Positions 40,235 through 48,798 of a stretch of DNA of 64,000 bases are shown here, one piece after another (within the stretch, counting starts at the first letter, position 1; the number at the start of each line of letters is the position of its first letter). Location: contig JAJDDO010000024.1 in assembly GCA_029260265.1 (NCBI GenBank), positions 369,458-433,457 of the forward strand. Reading direction: 5' to 3'. The notes under the pieces are model-generated. The model made no database searches, was not told the DNA's origin, and saw nothing but the letters and a program-made list of their open reading frames with translations. This stretch comes from Phycisphaerales bacterium. Lineage in GTDB: Bacteria > Planctomycetota > Phycisphaerae > Phycisphaerales > UBA1924. The position numbers and the translations under genes were made by a program.

Positions 40235-40744
40235 ATGGCAATGAAGCATGAAAACTGGCATCCACGCGATTTCAGCACGCTTGATGAGATCAGCGAGCGG
40301 ATAGATCGTATAGAGGATGCTCATCGGGCGGGGACGCTGAGGACAACGGGGGGGTGGTCGGCTGGTCAGATTATGCAGCACACCTCCAAGATCTTCCTTG
40401 GAGCACTCGATGGATTTGATGCCAGCGCGCCGCTTCCGATCCGGTTGATCGGGCGATTTGTGTTCAAGCCCAAGCTTGGACGATCGCACATGAAGCCCGG
40501 GATCAAGCTGCCCGCCAAGGCCAAGTCGATATTGCCGGCCGAGAAGGTAAGCACCGAGGATGGGATCTCGGCCATGCGTGGGGTCCTCGGTCGCATTGCA
40601 GCCGGTGAGCGTATGAGTTTCGATTCACCGGTGCTCGGCAAGATGACCCACGATCAGTGGGTGCTTATGCATCTGGATCATTGCCGTCTACACTTTGGGT
40701 TTATCGACACCGGGGATGGACCCACGAATGAGGATTCGAAATGA
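40235..40744 (+). CDS. DUF1569/DinB-like protein
   Basis: The 169-residue protein has the features of this small family related to DinB four-helix bundles: GGWSAGQIMQHTSK with a His, MKPGIKLP and GKMTHDQWVLMHLDHCRLHFG with a His cluster, suggesting a metal site. Related DinB proteins act as thiol-dependent S-transferases, but the function here is open. It starts at ATG 40235 behind GGGAGGG. It overlaps the next paralogue by 4 bp, so both are surely translated together. Confidence 0.75.
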   Translation: MAMKHENWHPRDFSTLDEISERIDRIEDAHRAGTLRTTGGWSAGQIMQHTSKIFLGALDGFDASAPLPIRLIGRFVFKPKLGRSHMKPGIKLPAKAKSILPAEKVSTEDGISAMRGVLGRIAAGERMSFDSPVLGKMTHDQWVLMHLDHCRLHFGFIDTGDGPTNEDSK

Positions 40745-41238
40745 AGCAAGCGAACAAGAGTGCATGGGAGCCCAAGCCGATCCATACGATCGAGGATCTT
40801 CGTGCACAGCTCGACGCGATCGAAGTTGCCCATCGCGATGGTCGACTGAGCACCGAAGGCGGTTGGAGTGTCGGGCAGAACCTTGAGCACTGCGGCAAGT
40901 TCATGCGTGATTCCTTCGATGGGTTTACCATGAAGGTCCCTGCGCCGCTCAGAATGATGGGCAGGCTCTTTATCAAGCGGATGCTTACGAAGCCGGGGGC
41001 CCAGATGAAGCCTGGATACAAGATTCCCAAGATGGGGCGTTCTTTGATGCCTGAAGAGGAAGCAGGCGTTGAAGCGGGGCTCGCGTTGATGAGCCAGCAG
41101 GTTGCTCGGCTCGAAGCGGGAGAAAAGATGACCCAGATGAGCCCGTTTTTAGGCAAGATGACGCCCGAGCAGTGGGTGAATCTGCATCTGAACCATTGCC
41201 GAATGCATTTCGGGTTTATTCAGACCGGTGAGGCGTAG
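40741..41238 (+). CDS. DUF1569/DinB-like protein, tandem paralogue
   Basis: The 165-residue protein is a clear paralogue of its upstream neighbour: GGWSVGQNLEHCGKFMRDSF, MKPGYKIPKMG, and GKMTPEQWVNLHLNHCRMHFG with the same His pattern. The pair overlaps by ATGA, which suggests a recent tandem duplication with divergence. It is followed 5 bp later by an Eis-like acetyltransferase, so the three form one operon. Confidence 0.75.
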   Translation: MKQANKSAWEPKPIHTIEDLRAQLDAIEVAHRDGRLSTEGGWSVGQNLEHCGKFMRDSFDGFTMKVPAPLRMMGRLFIKRMLTKPGAQMKPGYKIPKMGRSLMPEEEAGVEAGLALMSQQVARLEAGEKMTQMSPFLGKMTPEQWVNLHLNHCRMHFGFIQTGEA

Positions 41239-41243
41239 CGCGG

Positions 41244-42452
41244 ATGGATGACTGGCGGTATCAACCACTCGGCGAGGACATGGGGCTGCGGGCGGCGTGG
41301 GCGCGAGCAGGTGCGCAATCGTTTTCGAGCACCGAAGAGCAGATCATGGACTATCTCGGGCGGCTGGATCGAGACAACGAGTGCAGGGTGCTCGTCGAAG
41401 CACATGATGAACTGCTCGCCACCCTGGCGCGGACTGAGGTCGGCATGTTTGTGCACGGCGGGCGTGTGGATGCCGAGTTGGTCGGCTTTGTTTGTGTGCC
41501 GCCTGAGCATCGCGGCCGACGGGCGTCGGTTCGGTTGATGGAAGAATACCTCAAGGAAGCAAGAAATCGATCGGCGGCACTCTCTGTGCTCTACTCCGCC
41601 CGGACGCGGTTATACCGAGGAGTTGGGTACGAGCACGCGGGCAGAAGAAGCGAGATCGTCGTCCCGCTACGCACGCTGAAGGTGCGCGCAGAGGAAGGGA
41701 TCGACACGGTGCATATCCGTGTGAAGACCGAGGCGGATCAGCCGAGCATCGAGCGGGTCTATCGTGGCTTTGCAAAGAAACTCAATGGGTATATTGATCG
41801 TTCGCGCTGGTGCTGGAACTACCTCATTGGTGCGTACAAGGAATCCCTCCGCCCGGGGTTCGTGTTTGAGCGTGACGGCGAGATGAGTGGGTATGTCATC
41901 GTCACACGCGGCGAGCACAACGAGACCGAGCACGCTTCGGAGTTGATTGTTCACGACCTTGGCTACTCTGATGCACCAACGGCGAGGGCGATCATCCGGT
42001 TTCTTGCGGGGCACGCGTCGACGCGATCGAGCATGGTATTGGGCGGCGATTGGGCGCACCCGCTGCTCGATCACATCCAGGAGCATTGGTTCGATGTCAG
42101 GTCGACCAACCTGTGGATGGTTCGGGTGGTGGACTTTGAGCGGGCAATTTCGCTGCGGGGGTTCAGCCGGTGTGTTGATGGTGGGGTCGTGATCCGGGTG
42201 GATGATTCGTTGTTCGCCGAGAATGACGGGGTCTGGCGGATCGCTGTACGCGACGGGAAAGGCTCGGCGGTGCGGACAGATATCGAGCCGCAGGCGGTGA
42301 TGGATATAACCACATTTGCGCCGATCTATACCGGATTTATGAGCGCGTCGCAGATGGCCCATAACGGGCGTTTGACCGGAGAGCAGTCGGCGATCGAGAT
42401 GCTCGATGGGCTCTTTGCATCGACGACGCCGGCGATGGCCGACGATTTCTGA
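41244..42452 (+). CDS. Eis-like GNAT N-acetyltransferase
   Basis: The 402-residue product has an N-terminal GNAT domain (AELVGFVCVPPEHRGRRASVRLMEEYLKEA, with the acetyl-CoA-binding RGRR-A loop), a second GNAT-like domain (YVIVTRGEH, GYSDAPTARAIIRFL) and a C-terminal sterol-carrier-like part (RTDIEPQAVMDITTFAPIYTG). This three-part layout is that of the Eis family of aminoglycoside or general lysine acetyltransferases. It starts 5 bp after the DUF1569 pair and ends 6 bp from the convergent fabG. Confidence 0.82.
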   Translation: MDDWRYQPLGEDMGLRAAWARAGAQSFSSTEEQIMDYLGRLDRDNECRVLVEAHDELLATLARTEVGMFVHGGRVDAELVGFVCVPPEHRGRRASVRLMEEYLKEARNRSAALSVLYSARTRLYRGVGYEHAGRRSEIVVPLRTLKVRAEEGIDTVHIRVKTEADQPSIERVYRGFAKKLNGYIDRSRWCWNYLIGAYKESLRPGFVFERDGEMSGYVIVTRGEHNETEHASELIVHDLGYSDAPTARAIIRFLAGHASTRSSMVLGGDWAHPLLDHIQEHWFDVRSTNLWMVRVVDFERAISLRGFSRCVDGGVVIRVDDSLFAENDGVWRIAVRDGKGSAVRTDIEPQAVMDITTFAPIYTGFMSASQMAHNGRLTGEQSAIEMLDGLFASTTPAMADDF

Positions 42453-42458
42453 TCCGGG

Positions 42459-43199
42459 TTAGCACATGGTCATGCCGCCGTCGACGGCGATGGTCTGCCC
42501 GGTGAGGTAACCGGCGTCGTCGCTGGTCACATACGCGACGGCCGCGGCGATGTCTGAAGGCTGTCCGAGATTCCTCGTTGAAATGACACCCTTAATATGT
42601 TCGGTGACCGCGGCGGGCAGGTCTTTGGTCATGTCGGTCTCGACGAACCCGGGCGCGACGCAGTTGGCCGTGATGTTTTTCTTGCCCAACTCGCGAGCGA
42701 CGGATTTGGTGAACCCGGTGAGCCCTGATTTGGCGGCGGCGTAGTTGGACTGCCCCGCATTGCCGACCAGCCCAGAGGTCGAGGCGATGTTGCAGATCCG
42801 CCCGAACTTGCCGCGCATCATTGGGCGAGCCGCAGCCCGGCAGGCAACGAACACGCTCTTGAGGTTCGTGTTGATCACTTCGTCCCATTCCTCATCGGAC
42901 ATACGGAGGATGAGATTGTCCCTGGTGATCCCGGCGTTGTTGACGAGGATATCGAGTCGCCCGTGGTCCTTGGCGACGCCCTCGATCATCGCGGCAACGG
43001 CGTCGAAATCGGAGATGTCGCAGGTTTGCGAGCTTGCAGACCCTCCTGCCGATTCGATCTCGTTGGCGAGCTCGTCGAGCGGGCCCTGCGAGCGTGAGAC
43101 GCACACGACATGGCGTCCGTCACTGGCAAGGCGTGTGGCGATGGCACGCCCGATTCCTCGGGATGCTCCGGTGACAATGGCGACGCGTTTGTCAGTCAT
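42459..43199 (-). CDS. fabG: 3-oxoacyl-[ACP] reductase
   Basis: FabG reduces beta-ketoacyl-ACP with NADPH in fatty acid elongation. The 246-residue short-chain dehydrogenase has TGASRGIGRAIA near residue 11, LVNNAG, IASTSGLVG, catalytic YAAAKSG (Tyr and Lys, about residues 153-157), and ends with DGGMTMC. It is the last gene of the rpmF-plsX-fabH-fabD-fabG operon; acpP, which often follows, is not there. Confidence 0.94.
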   Translation of the reverse strand: MTDKRVAIVTGASRGIGRAIATRLASDGRHVVCVSRSQGPLDELANEIESAGGSASSQTCDISDFDAVAAMIEGVAKDHGRLDILVNNAGITRDNLILRMSDEEWDEVINTNLKSVFVACRAAARPMMRGKFGRICNIASTSGLVGNAGQSNYAAAKSGLTGFTKSVARELGKKNITANCVAPGFVETDMTKDLPAAVTEHIKGVISTRNLGQPSDIAAAVAYVTSDDAGYLTGQTIAVDGGMTMC

Positions 43200-43220
43200 T
43201 TATATCTCTTTTGGGTTTGC

Positions 43221-44162
43221 TTAAGAAACAGCGATAGGTTCTTGGTGCGGCTGGACTTTGGTGGCGCGGTCGATGCGGCGCATCATGCCGCCGAGTTGTT
43301 TTTGGGGGGCAAGTTCGTGGAACTGCGAGCCGTTGTTGTTGGCGATGAGGTACTCACAACACGCGGCCCATCGGACAGGAGAGGTGAGCTGGTCGACCAG
43401 GTGCATCCGGATGGTGTCGGTGTCCTGGGCGTGCGGGCGTGCGGTGACATTGGACATCACGGCGCACTGGGGCGCGTTGATCTGTGTCGCGGCGAGTGCC
43501 TCGGCGAGCCGGTCCGCGGCGGGCGCCATAATCGGCGAGTGAAATGCGCCCGCAACGCCAAGCCTGGTGGCGCGGAGTTTCATCTCCGGAGCGATCGCTT
43601 CAGCGCGATCGCAGGCGGAGGATGATCCGGAGATCACGACTTGTCCGGGGGCATTGAAGTTTGCGGCGACGAGGATGTCCTCGCCTCGGGCCTGATCGCA
43701 GACCGCGTTGGCGGAATCTTCATCTGCGCCGATCAGGGCGACCATCGAGGAATCCACGGCTTCGGCGGCGTCTTGCATCGCCTTTCCACGCAGCGCGACG
43801 AGCTTGAGCCCGTCCTCGAAACTGAATGCGCCGGCCAGATGCAGCGCGGTGTATTCACCGAGCGAGAGCCCCGCGGTGGCGGTGATGTTGAGTTCCTTGG
43901 TGGTGAGGTTGGATTCATCAAGCCAGCCGGCAAGGCAGGCGATCGATGCGGTGTAGATCGCGGGCTGCGAGACATCGGTGCGGTTGAGTGTTTCGTCGGG
44001 CCCTTCAAAGCAGAGCTGCGACAAGGGGGCACCGAGCGAGTCGGCGAGCACGGCGTCTGCACGCTCGAAGATTGAACGGGCGGCTTCGGAACCTTCGGCC
44101 CAGGCTTTGCTCATGCCGACGGTTTGTGCGCCTTGTCCCGGGCAGAGAAGTATGGTGCTCAT
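43221..44162 (-). CDS. fabD: Malonyl-CoA:ACP transacylase
   Basis: FabD loads malonyl groups onto ACP. The 313-residue protein starts MSTILLCPGQGAQTVGM, has the nucleophile elbow GLSLGEYTALHLAGA (Ser near 98), and GAFHSPIMAPA with the catalytic His. AAGGGG precedes the ATG at 44162. The gene lies 46 bp after fabH and 21 bp before fabG in a fatty acid synthesis operon. Confidence 0.94.
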   Translation of the reverse strand: MSTILLCPGQGAQTVGMSKAWAEGSEAARSIFERADAVLADSLGAPLSQLCFEGPDETLNRTDVSQPAIYTASIACLAGWLDESNLTTKELNITATAGLSLGEYTALHLAGAFSFEDGLKLVALRGKAMQDAAEAVDSSMVALIGADEDSANAVCDQARGEDILVAANFNAPGQVVISGSSSACDRAEAIAPEMKLRATRLGVAGAFHSPIMAPAADRLAEALAATQINAPQCAVMSNVTARPHAQDTDTIRMHLVDQLTSPVRWAACCEYLIANNNGSQFHELAPQKQLGGMMRRIDRATKVQPHQEPIAVS

Positions 44163-44208
44163 CGGAGACCCCTTATTGAGAGTTGGGTGTGGAGGGAGCT
44201 GGTGAGGG

Positions 44209-45225
44209 TTACAACTGCCAGAGGCTTGCACCCCAGGTCAGTCCCGCGCCGAACGCGATGAACATCACGCGCTGGCCCGGCTTGATCGAGCCGTCTTTGC
44301 ACAGCTCATTGAACACGAGCGGGCAGGAAGCCGCGACGGTATTGCCATATTTATTGATATTGATCCGCAGCTTGTCTTCATGGAGCCCGAATCGTTTCCG
44401 GGCGGCTTCGAGGATGCGTGCGTTGGCCTGATGGCAGATGTAATGGTCGACATCATCCGCTTCAAGCCCGGCAAGATCCAGCGTCTCTTGGATGACCTCG
44501 GGGAACTTCTTGACCGCGAACTTGAAGACCATCGGCCCGTTCATGTACACGCGTTTGACCTCGCGATCTTCGCAGTTTTCGGGATCCGGATGGTCGGATC
44601 GCGAGCCCGGAATAAGCAGGATCGAGCTGCCCGCGCCATCGGTGTGCATCGCGTGGGCGATCAACCCCTTGCTTGTGTCGTCTGTCCTGCGGAGAATGAT
44701 CGCAGAAGCGGCATCGCCGAACAAGATCGATGCAGTCCGGCCGGCGGTTGAATAATCGATGTACTGGGTGAGGCAATCGGCACCGATCAGGGCGACCGTT
44801 TTGAACATCCCGCCCTTGAGCAGTTCGTGGACTGTCGAGATCGAGAACACGAACCCGGAGCAGGCAGCATTGAAATCAAACGCTGGGACCCCGTCGCAGC
44901 CAATCTTGGACGCGACCAAGCAGGACACCGTGGGGGTGGGCATGTCGGGGGTCATGGTCGCGACGACGATGAGGTCAATATCAGCGGGTGTGATGCCGGC
45001 GTCATCGATTGCAGTTTGGAGTGCTTGGGCGGCAAGGACCGAGGTTTTCTCGCCCGAGTCCCAGTCGCACAATCGTCGTTCTTCGATGCCGGTTCGTTGA
45101 ATGATCCACTCTTCGGAGGTGTCCATCATTTTTACGAGATCGGCGTTGGTCAATCGACGCGATGGGAGTCCGTTGCCGGATCCGATGATCTCGACCCCGT
45201 ACTGACGCGATTGATTTGGTGTCAT
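44209..45225 (-). CDS. fabH: 3-oxoacyl-[ACP] synthase III
   Basis: FabH starts fatty acid synthesis by condensing acetyl-CoA with malonyl-ACP. The 338-residue enzyme shows NAACSGFVFS (catalytic Cys), YICHQANARILEAA (His) and NINKYGNTVAAS (Asn). It overlaps plsX by 4 bp (ATGA) on the 5' side. Length is normal for the family. Confidence 0.95.
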   Translation of the reverse strand: MTPNQSRQYGVEIIGSGNGLPSRRLTNADLVKMMDTSEEWIIQRTGIEERRLCDWDSGEKTSVLAAQALQTAIDDAGITPADIDLIVVATMTPDMPTPTVSCLVASKIGCDGVPAFDFNAACSGFVFSISTVHELLKGGMFKTVALIGADCLTQYIDYSTAGRTASILFGDAASAIILRRTDDTSKGLIAHAMHTDGAGSSILLIPGSRSDHPDPENCEDREVKRVYMNGPMVFKFAVKKFPEVIQETLDLAGLEADDVDHYICHQANARILEAARKRFGLHEDKLRININKYGNTVAASCPLVFNELCKDGSIKPGQRVMFIAFGAGLTWGASLWQL

Positions 45226-46256
45226 GCAGGTTCACCTTGTTCAACACAGGAGACTTCTTCGAGCCGTTCGACGATCTCGTCGTTGACATGCCCCCGGACA
45301 TATTCGAGGGTGTTGCGGATCGCAGCACGAATCGTACGCGCCTCGGAAGACCCGTGCGCGATCATCATCACGCCATTGAGCCCGAGCAACGGCGCGCCGC
45401 CATGCTCGTGGTAATCGTTCTTTTTGTAGATCTGTTTGACGATGGGCTCGAACTGGGCCGCGAGTTTGGGATCATGTGCGTAGATCTCTTGGCCGATGGC
45501 CTGGAAGATGCTTTTGGCGAAGCCCTCTGCCATTTTCAGCACGGTGTTGCCTACGAATCCGTCGGTGATGACCACATCGGCGGTGCCCGCGAAGAGGTCA
45601 CGCCCCTCGATGAATCCGATGTAGTTGAGGCTTGGCGTTCGGCGGAGCATCTCGGCGGTCTCTTTGGCGAGCAGCGAGCCCTTGCTTGCTTCTGAACCGA
45701 TATTCATCAGCCCGACGCGTGGTTTTTCGACATGGAAGATTCGCCGCGAGTAGATTTCTGCCATCACCCCGTATTGCCAGAGGTGGCTTGCGCGTGGTTC
45801 GGGGTTTGCACCCGCGTCGCAGAGCACGACCGGGCCGTGGAAGGATGGGAACGCAACCGCGATGCCCGGGCGATGAACACCCGAGAGCCGTTTCATGAAC
45901 ATCTGACCGCTGGCGACACAGGCGCCGGTGTTTCCTGCGGAGATCACCGCATCGCAGCGGATCTCGGCCTTTTTGGATCCCAGCTTGGCCATGCGGACAA
46001 TGGTGGAATCGGGCATGGTGCGGACAGCGACGGTTGGCGAGGCGCTCATGGGGATGCCGTCGGGAGCGTGCTCGATCTCGAACCGTTTGTCGTGTGCGCC
46101 TTGCTTATCGAGGAATGCGGTGATCAGATCGGCGGGCCCGACGAGGACAAGGGTGTCGTCGGCATCGAGGAACTCGATGCTGTCGATGCATCCCTGCAGG
46201 ATAACCTCCGGCCCGTGGTCGCCTCCAAGAACATCGACTCCGATGCGTGTGCCCAC
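45222..46256 (-). CDS. plsX: Phosphate acyltransferase PlsX
   Basis: PlsX makes acyl phosphate from acyl-ACP for phospholipid synthesis. The 344-residue product starts MGTRIGVDVLGGDHGPEVIL and contains NTGACVASGQMFM and ITDGFVGNTVLKMAEG, family landmarks. Downstream fabH overlaps it. It lies 58 bp after rpmF, a classic order seen in many bacteria. Confidence 0.94.
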   Translation of the reverse strand: MGTRIGVDVLGGDHGPEVILQGCIDSIEFLDADDTLVLVGPADLITAFLDKQGAHDKRFEIEHAPDGIPMSASPTVAVRTMPDSTIVRMAKLGSKKAEIRCDAVISAGNTGACVASGQMFMKRLSGVHRPGIAVAFPSFHGPVVLCDAGANPEPRASHLWQYGVMAEIYSRRIFHVEKPRVGLMNIGSEASKGSLLAKETAEMLRRTPSLNYIGFIEGRDLFAGTADVVITDGFVGNTVLKMAEGFAKSIFQAIGQEIYAHDPKLAAQFEPIVKQIYKKNDYHEHGGAPLLGLNGVMMIAHGSSEARTIRAAIRNTLEYVRGHVNDEIVERLEEVSCVEQGEPA

Positions 46257-46314
46257 TGTTCAATCCTCGTTGAGTTGCACCGAGTTGGGCGCAAGGGGGG
46301 ATGAGACTGGTGGA

Positions 46315-46509
46315 TCAGTTGGTGCCGATACCGAGTTTGCGTACCTTGATGCGGAGCCCCGGGCGAACATACCCAGATTCCGAGCAGGCGCGGTGGTGGA
46401 CCTTTGGCATGCCGCTGAGCGGGCACATGGTCGGGGTGGTGCCGGTGATGGCGTCGTGTGAACGGCGTCGTTTGGATCGCCCTTTGCTCTGGCGTTGTGC
46501 TGGAAGCAT
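46315..46509 (-). CDS. rpmF: 50S ribosomal protein L32
   Basis: The 64-residue protein has the L32 core SKGRSKRRRSHDAITG followed by the zinc-ribbon region. Of the four usual cysteines only the first of each pair remains (MCPLSG and ACSESG instead of C-x2-C), so zinc binding is probably lost. The C-terminus is longer than usual (RPGLRIKVRKLGIGTN). As in many bacteria it heads the plsX-fab operon. The ATG is preceded by AGGAGAG. Confidence 0.88.
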   Translation of the reverse strand: MLPAQRQSKGRSKRRRSHDAITGTTPTMCPLSGMPKVHHRACSESGYVRPGLRIKVRKLGIGTN

Positions 46510-46669
46510 GAATGCTCTCCTTGCTCATCCCGTTGGGGATCAATCCCGAGGGAAATATTCTGGTCTGGATTCGGAGCAACATCGCCCCAAGAAAAACACC
46601 TTCACACCTTCAAGTGCAGGACAGCAAGGGTAGTCAGGCAGCGGTGTTGAGTCAATCTGGGAAGCGGTC

Positions 46670-46697
46670 TGGACAATGCGGATCTGGGGATTATACT
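46670..46697 (+). promoter_or_regulatory. Sigma-70-type promoter of tRNA-Lys
   Basis: TGGACA (46670-46675) and TATACT (46692-46697) are separated by 16 bp, and the tRNA starts 29 bp after the -10 box. This is a good match to the consensus and the only candidate before the tRNA. Confidence 0.7.
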
Positions 46698-46725
46698 ATC
46701 AACCGACGGTAACCACCGTCGAGAT

Positions 46726-46798
46726 GCCTCCCTAGCTCAATTGGTAGAGCAGCGGACTCTTAATCCGCGTGTTCAGGGTTCAAGTCCCTGGGGGGGTA
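46726..46798 (+). tRNA. tRNA-Lys (anticodon CTT)
   Basis: A complete cloverleaf: acceptor GCCTCCC with GGGGGGT, D-arm GCTC/GAGC, anticodon stem GCGGA/TCCGC around CTCTTAA (anticodon CTT), variable loop GTGTT, T-arm CAGGG-TTCAAGT-CCCTG, discriminator A. CCA is not encoded. Confidence 0.96.
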
Positions 46799-46805
46799 CT
46801 TCAAG

Positions 46806-46828
46806 ACCACGCAACGCGTGGTTTTTTT
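46806..46828 (+). terminator. Terminator after tRNA-Lys
   Basis: ACCACGC (46806-46812) pairs with GCGTGGT (46816-46822), loop AAC, followed by T7 (46822-46828). It lies 7 bases after the tRNA. Confidence 0.92.
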
Positions 46829-47012
46829 GTGGACGGATTTTGTGGGCGGACAGGTGTTTGGGCTTTGGCCGCAGTTGAAGGTCCGGATACCCAAGAGATC
46901 GGCGGGAAACCGGGCTCGCGGTGCAATTCGTGGATTCAATTGCCACTAAACTGGTTGGGTGGGGATTTGATCGGTGCTGATCGCCCTCGAGGTCTGAATC
47001 GGAGGCAGGGCA

Positions 47013-48305
47013 GTGGAAGAACTGATGATCACAACCGGGCTCGCGGGTCTCTTTATGGTGCGGGGGTTTATCCCCGCGTTTGTGATTGCTGTAGTGCTGA
47101 GATTCGGTCCAGAATACGGGCTCAACGCGGAGGTGGCGTCACAACTCCAAGAAGCGGCGGGCTCGGTCGGGCAGGCGCCGAGCTGGTTTACGAGCAATCC
47201 GGCGTTGATCGTGCTCGGGATCTTGGCTGCCCTCGAGGTGGGCGCGCCCAAAGATCCGGATCTGCGTGCGCTTTTGTCGACGGTGGAATCCTACATCAAG
47301 CCCACCATGGCCGGGTTGACCTACTTCGGGGTGCTCAATGCGACGGATGCCGGGTACCTTGAATCCACCTATATGGAGGCAGGATTCTTTAGCGTGCTGT
47401 TCGCGGCGGGCTTGATCATGGCGACCTGGATCGGCTCGATCATCAAGGGCTCATTTGTCTCGATGATCACCGATCTGGACCCGGATGACTCGCTTGGGTT
47501 GATGCGTGCAGTGAGTTTTCTCGGCGATGCGTGGGTGATCGTCGGTGCGGCGTTGGTTGTGCTGATCCCGGTGCTCGTCGCGGGGCTTGTGCTGATTAGC
47601 TTTGCTGTGATTGCGGTGTTCCGCAAGCGAGCCAAGAAGCGTGACGAGGCATCCAAACGCCCGTGTGCGTCGTGTGGCGAGTTGGTTTATCGGTGCGCGA
47701 CCAACTGCCAGAGATGCCATGGCGAGCAAGCGGATGTCTGCGATGTCAACTGGATCGGCGGCGCGATTGATCGCCCTGCGCATCCGCGCGATCACCGATT
47801 CCGATTGGTGGCGATCGGGAGGTGCCCGAAGTGCGCGACAAGGTGGAAACGCAAAGATGCTGCCATCGGTTGTCCGGTTTGCCATGCCCATCCGTTTGCG
47901 GACGAGTCGTTTATCAGCGAGTATGATGGATTTATCCGCAGGCGTGTGCCCATGACGCTTGTGGTGTGCGGCTTGTTCGGGCTGATCCCCATACTCGGAT
48001 TCGCGATCGGGATTGTGGTGTCCAAGATCCGGTTGGACGGACCTTACCGCCGGTACATCGGGCGGGGTGTGAGCATGGCTGCGCGGTGGATGCTTCGGAT
48101 CGTGCTGTTGATCGCGATCTTTGTTCAGCTGATCCCCGGGCCCAACGCGTTGGTGGTTGCGGGTATGGCACTGGTTTCGTTTGTGGTGTACCGCGGGCTG
48201 TTCAATCGCAGGGCGTATAAGATCGCTTCGGGCGTTTCGGCGGGCACCGCGGAAATGGGCTCGATCGCGGGCAACGATCCGGTTGTCGATTCAGCACCAG
48301 AGTAA
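47013..48305 (+). CDS. Polytopic membrane protein with internal zinc-ribbon pairs
   Basis: The 430-residue protein has about four membrane spans in the N-terminal half (region VRGFIPAFVIAVVL and PALIVLGILAALEVG recall DUF4126-type proteins). A cytoplasmic middle section follows with CASCGELVYRCATNCQRCHG and then CPKCATRWKRKDAAIGCPVCH, two zinc-ribbon-like Cys clusters. There are three or four more C-terminal spans (VCGLFGLIPILGFAIGIV). I do not know a matching family for the whole. It is followed 12 bp later by a small helical protein gene. Confidence 0.72.
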   Translation: MEELMITTGLAGLFMVRGFIPAFVIAVVLRFGPEYGLNAEVASQLQEAAGSVGQAPSWFTSNPALIVLGILAALEVGAPKDPDLRALLSTVESYIKPTMAGLTYFGVLNATDAGYLESTYMEAGFFSVLFAAGLIMATWIGSIIKGSFVSMITDLDPDDSLGLMRAVSFLGDAWVIVGAALVVLIPVLVAGLVLISFAVIAVFRKRAKKRDEASKRPCASCGELVYRCATNCQRCHGEQADVCDVNWIGGAIDRPAHPRDHRFRLVAIGRCPKCATRWKRKDAAIGCPVCHAHPFADESFISEYDGFIRRRVPMTLVVCGLFGLIPILGFAIGIVVSKIRLDGPYRRYIGRGVSMAARWMLRIVLLIAIFVQLIPGPNALVVAGMALVSFVVYRGLFNRRAYKIASGVSAGTAEMGSIAGNDPVVDSAPE

Positions 48306-48317
48306 GGGAGCAACCTC

Positions 48318-48587
48318 ATGGCGAGCGGACGCGAGTACTCGAAAACCCAGCAGAAGATCATCGGGCGGTATTACGATAACCACGACACGATTCTTCTGAC
48401 ACGGCTTGGAGAGATCCAGACCGAGATCGCGTTGGCGGCGGGCGAGGACAAGAAACTCGATCGGCTCTGGAAGCGGGCAGCTCAGGCGCTCGAAAAAACC
48501 AGCATCAAGCCCGAGATCGTTGCCAAGATCATCGCGGCGAGGGATCTCGAAGCCCTCGGTCGGCAGGTCTCCAAGCTGAATCGGTAG
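48318..48587 (+). CDS. Small helical protein of unknown function
   Basis: An 89-residue charged, alpha-helical protein (YSKTQQKIIGRYYDNHDTIL, KLDRLWKRAAQALEKTSIKP) with no membrane segment. It is 12 bp downstream of the zinc-ribbon membrane protein gene, probably in one transcript. The ribosome binding site (AAGGGAG) is good. I do not recognise a family. Confidence 0.7.
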   Translation: MASGREYSKTQQKIIGRYYDNHDTILLTRLGEIQTEIALAAGEDKKLDRLWKRAAQALEKTSIKPEIVAKIIAARDLEALGRQVSKLNR

Positions 48588-48623
48588 GGCAGGATGGATC
48601 GAGGGAAAGCGTTCAAAAACAAA

Positions 48624-48653
48624 CAACCCGCACATCAGAAGATGTGCGGGTTG
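48624..48653 (-). terminator. Terminator of tRNA-Glu
   Basis: CAACCCGCACATC (48624-48636) pairs with GATGTGCGGGTTG (48641-48653) over 13 bp with an AGAA loop. On the minus strand it is followed by TTTGTTTTTG. It lies 8 bases beyond the tRNA 3' end and may also stop transcription from the plus strand. Confidence 0.88.
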
Positions 48654-48661
48654 CGTCGAAA

Positions 48662-48736
48662 TGACCCCAGCGGGATTTGAACCCGCGTTACCAGGATGAA
48701 AACCTGGTGTCCTGGACCAGGCTAGACGATGGGGCC
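48662..48736 (-). tRNA. tRNA-Glu (anticodon TTC)
   Basis: On the minus strand: acceptor GGCCCCA with TGGGGTC, D-arm, anticodon stem CCAGG/CCTGG around TTTTCAT (anticodon TTC), T-arm GCGGG-TTCAAAT-CCCGC, discriminator A. It is a normal 75-nt tRNA without encoded CCA. Confidence 0.96.
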
Positions 48737-48749
48737 ATCATCAGGGCGG

Positions 48750-48777
48750 ATTGTACCCGTGAACTCGGCAATCTCAA
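48750..48777 (-). promoter_or_regulatory. Sigma-70-type promoter of tRNA-Glu
   Basis: On the minus strand TTGAGA (48777-48772) and TACAAT (48755-48750) are 16 bp apart, 14 bp before the tRNA start. Both boxes match consensus in five of six positions or close to it. The -35 box lies only 22 bp before nadD, so the two promoter regions overlap. Confidence 0.7.
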
Positions 48778-48798
48778 CTCGGGTGCCAACAATGTTGT

